Shown here: positions 31,448 to 33,705 of the stretch, one piece after another | Position numbering within the stretch: position 1 is the first letter of the stretch | Layout: every line of letters begins with the position of its first letter | Notes under the pieces: generated by a model | Databases searched by the model: none | What the model was told of the DNA's origin: nothing | Seen by the model: only the letters and a program-made list of their open reading frames with translations | Translations under genes and position numbers: made by a program | NCBI GenBank assembly: GCA_022797535.1 | Contig: JAAWKU010000021.1 | Span: 1-33,705, forward strand | Source: Lachnospiraceae bacterium | GTDB lineage: Bacteria > Bacillota > Clostridia > Lachnospirales > Lachnospiraceae | DNA: 33,705 nt | Direction of reading: 5' to 3'

Positions 31448-32719
31448 TCACTCCTTACTGCACTTTAATGCAGTCTCCAAAGAGCCGCCATGGAGAGACT
31501 GTCTCTCTGTAAGCTGTACCTTCAAGCCTCTCAAATACGTCTTTTGCTCCGCCGTAATCCTGAAACTCTCACAGGCCTTCTGAATAGTCTTGTTGTGGGT
31601 CCAGCCGTCCAGACGCTTTTCCTCGATATAAGGAAGTGCTGCTTCATATTGTTTGGCCAAAGCCGTAGCAAAATACCAGGCCCGCATCATATTCACATAA
31701 TATTCCCGGGATGACACCTCCGCCACCCAGCGCAGAAATTCCGGCTTAAAATCCTCCTCCAGATAAAAACGCATCAGCATCCCCATGCCATAGCGAATGG
31801 TATAAGTTTCTCCCGAGGCAATCCAGTTGTGGACCGGCGTCAAAAAAGCCTCCCTGTGACTGCCGAACACCTTAGGAGCCATCATATCACAGGTAGCCCA
31901 GTTGTCCATATAGGGCAGGAAACGCCTGGTCTGCTCCAGACATTCCTCATAATCCCTGATCTGCTCCACCACAAAGGCATGCAAATTATTCTCGTCATAA
32001 TACAAATGGGGCAGCCGCGCCAGGAACTCTCCAATCTGCGGATCCCTGGCCAGTTTCCTCGCATATCTGCGCAGTTGGGGAATACGTACTCCGATGATTG
32101 TCCCGGGATCCACTGTGGGAATCAGTTTCGCCTGGAAGTCCTTATATCCCTCATCCCGCAGTTCCCACAAGTCTGCCTGTATTTTCTCTATGATACCCTG
32201 ATCTGCATGGCCACACGGCTGTTTTCTGCCAGCAATAAGGTCATTGTGCCCCTCCCCTGCTCCTCTCGCCTCCCTATCCCCAGGCGCATAAACACAGGAG
32301 AACTCCTCGCAGACCACAGGCATGTCCTGATCAAACCGCAGTCCGGCCTCCTCCATCTCCCGCCGAAAAAAACGCTCATGTACTTCCCGCCAGCGGGCCA
32401 GGCTTAAGTCTCCCTCCCCCTCCCGGCGGGCATGTTCCTCGCTGATCTCCCGGAACGGAGCCAGGTATACCCTTTCTGTCCGTATAACACAGGCAGCCTG
32501 CCCCCGGCTGTTCAGAATCACACTGTGTTCCCCCGCTCGGGGAAGCGGTTCTCCCTTCAGTTCATACAGCGGAAATGCTGAGGAAGTGGCTGTCTTTCTC
32601 CCGCCTGCTGCCAGCGCCGCCAGTTCATCCGCCGCGTCTCCAAAAGCCCACGCTTCATAGTCTGCATGTTCTATCCCCGCTTTCCGGGCATACTCCTTCC
32701 ACATCTCTTCCCCAGTCAT
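31448..32719 (-). CDS. ASCH domain - AlkD DNA glycosylase fusion
   Basis: The 423-residue protein joins two domains. Residues 1-145 form an ASCH domain with GGRKTAT (39-45), the G-x-K-x-x-T core motif, and RTERVYLAPF. ASCH proteins bind RNA or hydrolyse N4-acetylcytidine (YqfB). After a linker (146-173), residues 174-403 form an AlkD-type HEAT-like DNA glycosylase that removes alkylated purines. Trp274, Asp278, Arg309 and Trp348 match B. cereus AlkD Trp109, Asp113, Arg148 and Trp187, with similar spacing. The last 20 residues (after VQLTE) lie outside the family and may derive from adjacent repeat DNA. AGGAGG lies 5 nt upstream of the ATG. It follows the HAD gene by 59 nt. Confidence 0.85.
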   Translation of the reverse strand: MTGEEMWKEYARKAGIEHADYEAWAFGDAADELAALAAGGRKTATSSAFPLYELKGEPLPRAGEHSVILNSRGQAACVIRTERVYLAPFREISEEHARREGEGDLSLARWREVHERFFRREMEEAGLRFDQDMPVVCEEFSCVYAPGDREARGAGEGHNDLIAGRKQPCGHADQGIIEKIQADLWELRDEGYKDFQAKLIPTVDPGTIIGVRIPQLRRYARKLARDPQIGEFLARLPHLYYDENNLHAFVVEQIRDYEECLEQTRRFLPYMDNWATCDMMAPKVFGSHREAFLTPVHNWIASGETYTIRYGMGMLMRFYLEEDFKPEFLRWVAEVSSREYYVNMMRAWYFATALAKQYEAALPYIEEKRLDGWTHNKTIQKACESFRITAEQKTYLRGLKVQLTERQSLHGGSLETALKCSKE

Positions 32720-32778
32720 TTAACCTCCTCCGCCTCTGCAGACCCCTTTCTGAACTACCGGGCCCGGGACTTCCGGGT

Positions 32779-33540
32779 TCATTTTTCACTTGCTTCCAGC
32801 ATTGTCCTGACTTCTTCCCAGCTTGTGGCTGTGACAACCCCCTCATGAGGCTCCCAGGGCATGTCTATGGCCCCGGTATACCACACCGGCAACATGCCGG
32901 CCCCGGCGGCGCCCACAATATCGCACTCATATTGATCGCCGATATACCAGACCCAGGGAAGAGACTCCTCTGACTGCCCCTCCTCCCCCCTCCGCTTCAG
33001 CCCTGCCTTCTCCAATGCCAGTTCAAAAATACGCCTGTTGGGCTTGCGAAACATATATTCGCTGGTGGCCAGTATGAATTCAAACGGATGTCCGGGAAAC
33101 AACTTTCTGATCCGCCGCTCCACTACACGGCCGCAATAACTGATATTGCTGATCACCCCGGTGCGGATTCCCTGCTCCACAAGATATTTCAGGAACTGGG
33201 GACAGCCTTCCGTTGGTCTGCCCGGCGAAGCGGCATCCCAGAATACCTGATCCAGCTGTTCGCCAGTCAGAGATAACCGGATTCCCAGGGACTCGTACAG
33301 ATAGGCAGTAAACATGTGGTTGGGCACTTCCACCTGGAACAGATGCCGCCTGGCTGGGTCAAATCGGCCCAGCTCGCCGTTGATGGCGGCAGCCTCCTGC
33401 TGAATCTGTTCCGCCGTCAGGTGATACTTATTCTCCACACAGTATTGCAGCACCGCCTCCGTGCCCCTTACCCCGTCAAAAGGAGCCTCGTTTACCAGTG
33501 TCTGCCCATAGTCAAACAAAATCATCTCAGGTTTCTTCAT
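32779..33540 (-). CDS. HAD-superfamily hydrolase
   Basis: The 253-residue protein has the HAD core. Motif I is ILFDYGQTLVN with the nucleophile Asp, but the usual second Asp (DxD) is Gly. Motif II is VISNIS. The motif III lysine is in FRKPNRRIFE, and motif IV is YIGDQYECDIVGA. An alpha-helical cap lies between motifs I and II, as in subfamily IA. It probably dephosphorylates a small metabolite, although the changed motif I could alter the reaction. GGAGGGG precedes the ATG. It is upstream of the ASCH-AlkD gene in the same direction. Confidence 0.88.
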   Translation of the reverse strand: MKKPEMILFDYGQTLVNEAPFDGVRGTEAVLQYCVENKYHLTAEQIQQEAAAINGELGRFDPARRHLFQVEVPNHMFTAYLYESLGIRLSLTGEQLDQVFWDAASPGRPTEGCPQFLKYLVEQGIRTGVISNISYCGRVVERRIRKLFPGHPFEFILATSEYMFRKPNRRIFELALEKAGLKRRGEEGQSEESLPWVWYIGDQYECDIVGAAGAGMLPVWYTGAIDMPWEPHEGVVTATSWEEVRTMLEASEK

Positions 33541-33705
33541 ATGTCTCCCCTCCTGGCCGGTTCCCTGATACAGCCTGGTATCCAGGCCCCCACAAATTCC
33601 CCCGGCTTCGGACGAATCCAGGAACCGCTCACCCAGGCATTAGTGTACCGTATCGTTCACATTTCGCAAAATGACTTGCCTGAATTTCCATCTGCCGCGT
33701 TGTCG
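33541..33705 (-). other. Upstream region of the HAD gene, possible gene end at the edge
   Basis: A perfect 6-bp hairpin (GCCTGG/CCAGGC, 33573-33587) lies in the leader. At the right edge a minus-strand frame is open from 33705 to a TAA at 33640-33642, reading RQRGRWKFRQVILRNVNDTV plus His. It may be the end of a gene lying beyond the window, or repeat DNA. The evidence is weak. Confidence 0.25.

Overview
The window looks like chromosomal DNA from a Gram-positive anaerobe of the class Clostridia, most likely family Lachnospiraceae. The evidence is a PolC-type replicative polymerase, the DUF177-rpmF pair, Pta-AckA acetate formation, the DUF711/ACT pair, a circularly permuted GH3 glucosidase, AGGAGG ribosome binding sites, and sigma-A promoters with 17-bp spacing. 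Nearly all genes lie on the minus strand; only tmcAL (11333-12571) is on the plus strand. I saw no rRNA, tRNA, CRISPR array, transposase or prophage gene.

Layout from left to right. 1-1027: rpmF (L32) and DUF177, with a consensus promoter and a terminator; another promoter points out of the left edge. 1028-5684: a four-gene polyamine-type ABC importer, potA-potB-potC-potD in transcription order. 5685-8695: an 87-nt imperfect hairpin, a small P-loop kinase, and a secreted transglutaminase-like protein with four DUF4214-type repeats. 8729-11091: pta-ackA under a good promoter with a CcpA cre-like site upstream. 11333-12671: tmcAL and a bidirectional terminator. 12741-14573: ACT and DUF711 genes with their own promoter. 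14596-21509: a replication and cofactor block, in transcription order a zinc-finger membrane protein, polA, coaE, an FtsA-like protein and a YycJ-type metallo-hydrolase. 21496-27419: ispG and polC. 27420-27780: a gene-less stretch with a terminator and a possible gene remnant. 27781-31308: GH3 glucosidase and a flavodoxin-type protein. 31448-33540: a HAD hydrolase and an ASCH-AlkD fusion.

How the genes fit together. Pta and AckA make ATP and acetate from acetyl-CoA, and the cre-like site would link them to carbon status. TmcAL uses acetate to modify tRNA-Met, so its place beside pta-ackA makes metabolic sense. The pot genes import polyamines. PolA, PolC and CoaE are housekeeping. GH3 suggests use of plant or host glycosides.

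Most of the window is core genome and I see no obvious defence or mobile system. The least explained items are the FtsA-like actin ATPase with four beta-grasp-like repeats, the ASCH-AlkD fusion, a glycine-rich repeat insertion in PolC, the 87-nt hairpin upstream of potA, a substrate-binding protein held by a C-terminal membrane helix, and a possible dispersed repeat that appears to supply the end of the AlkD gene.
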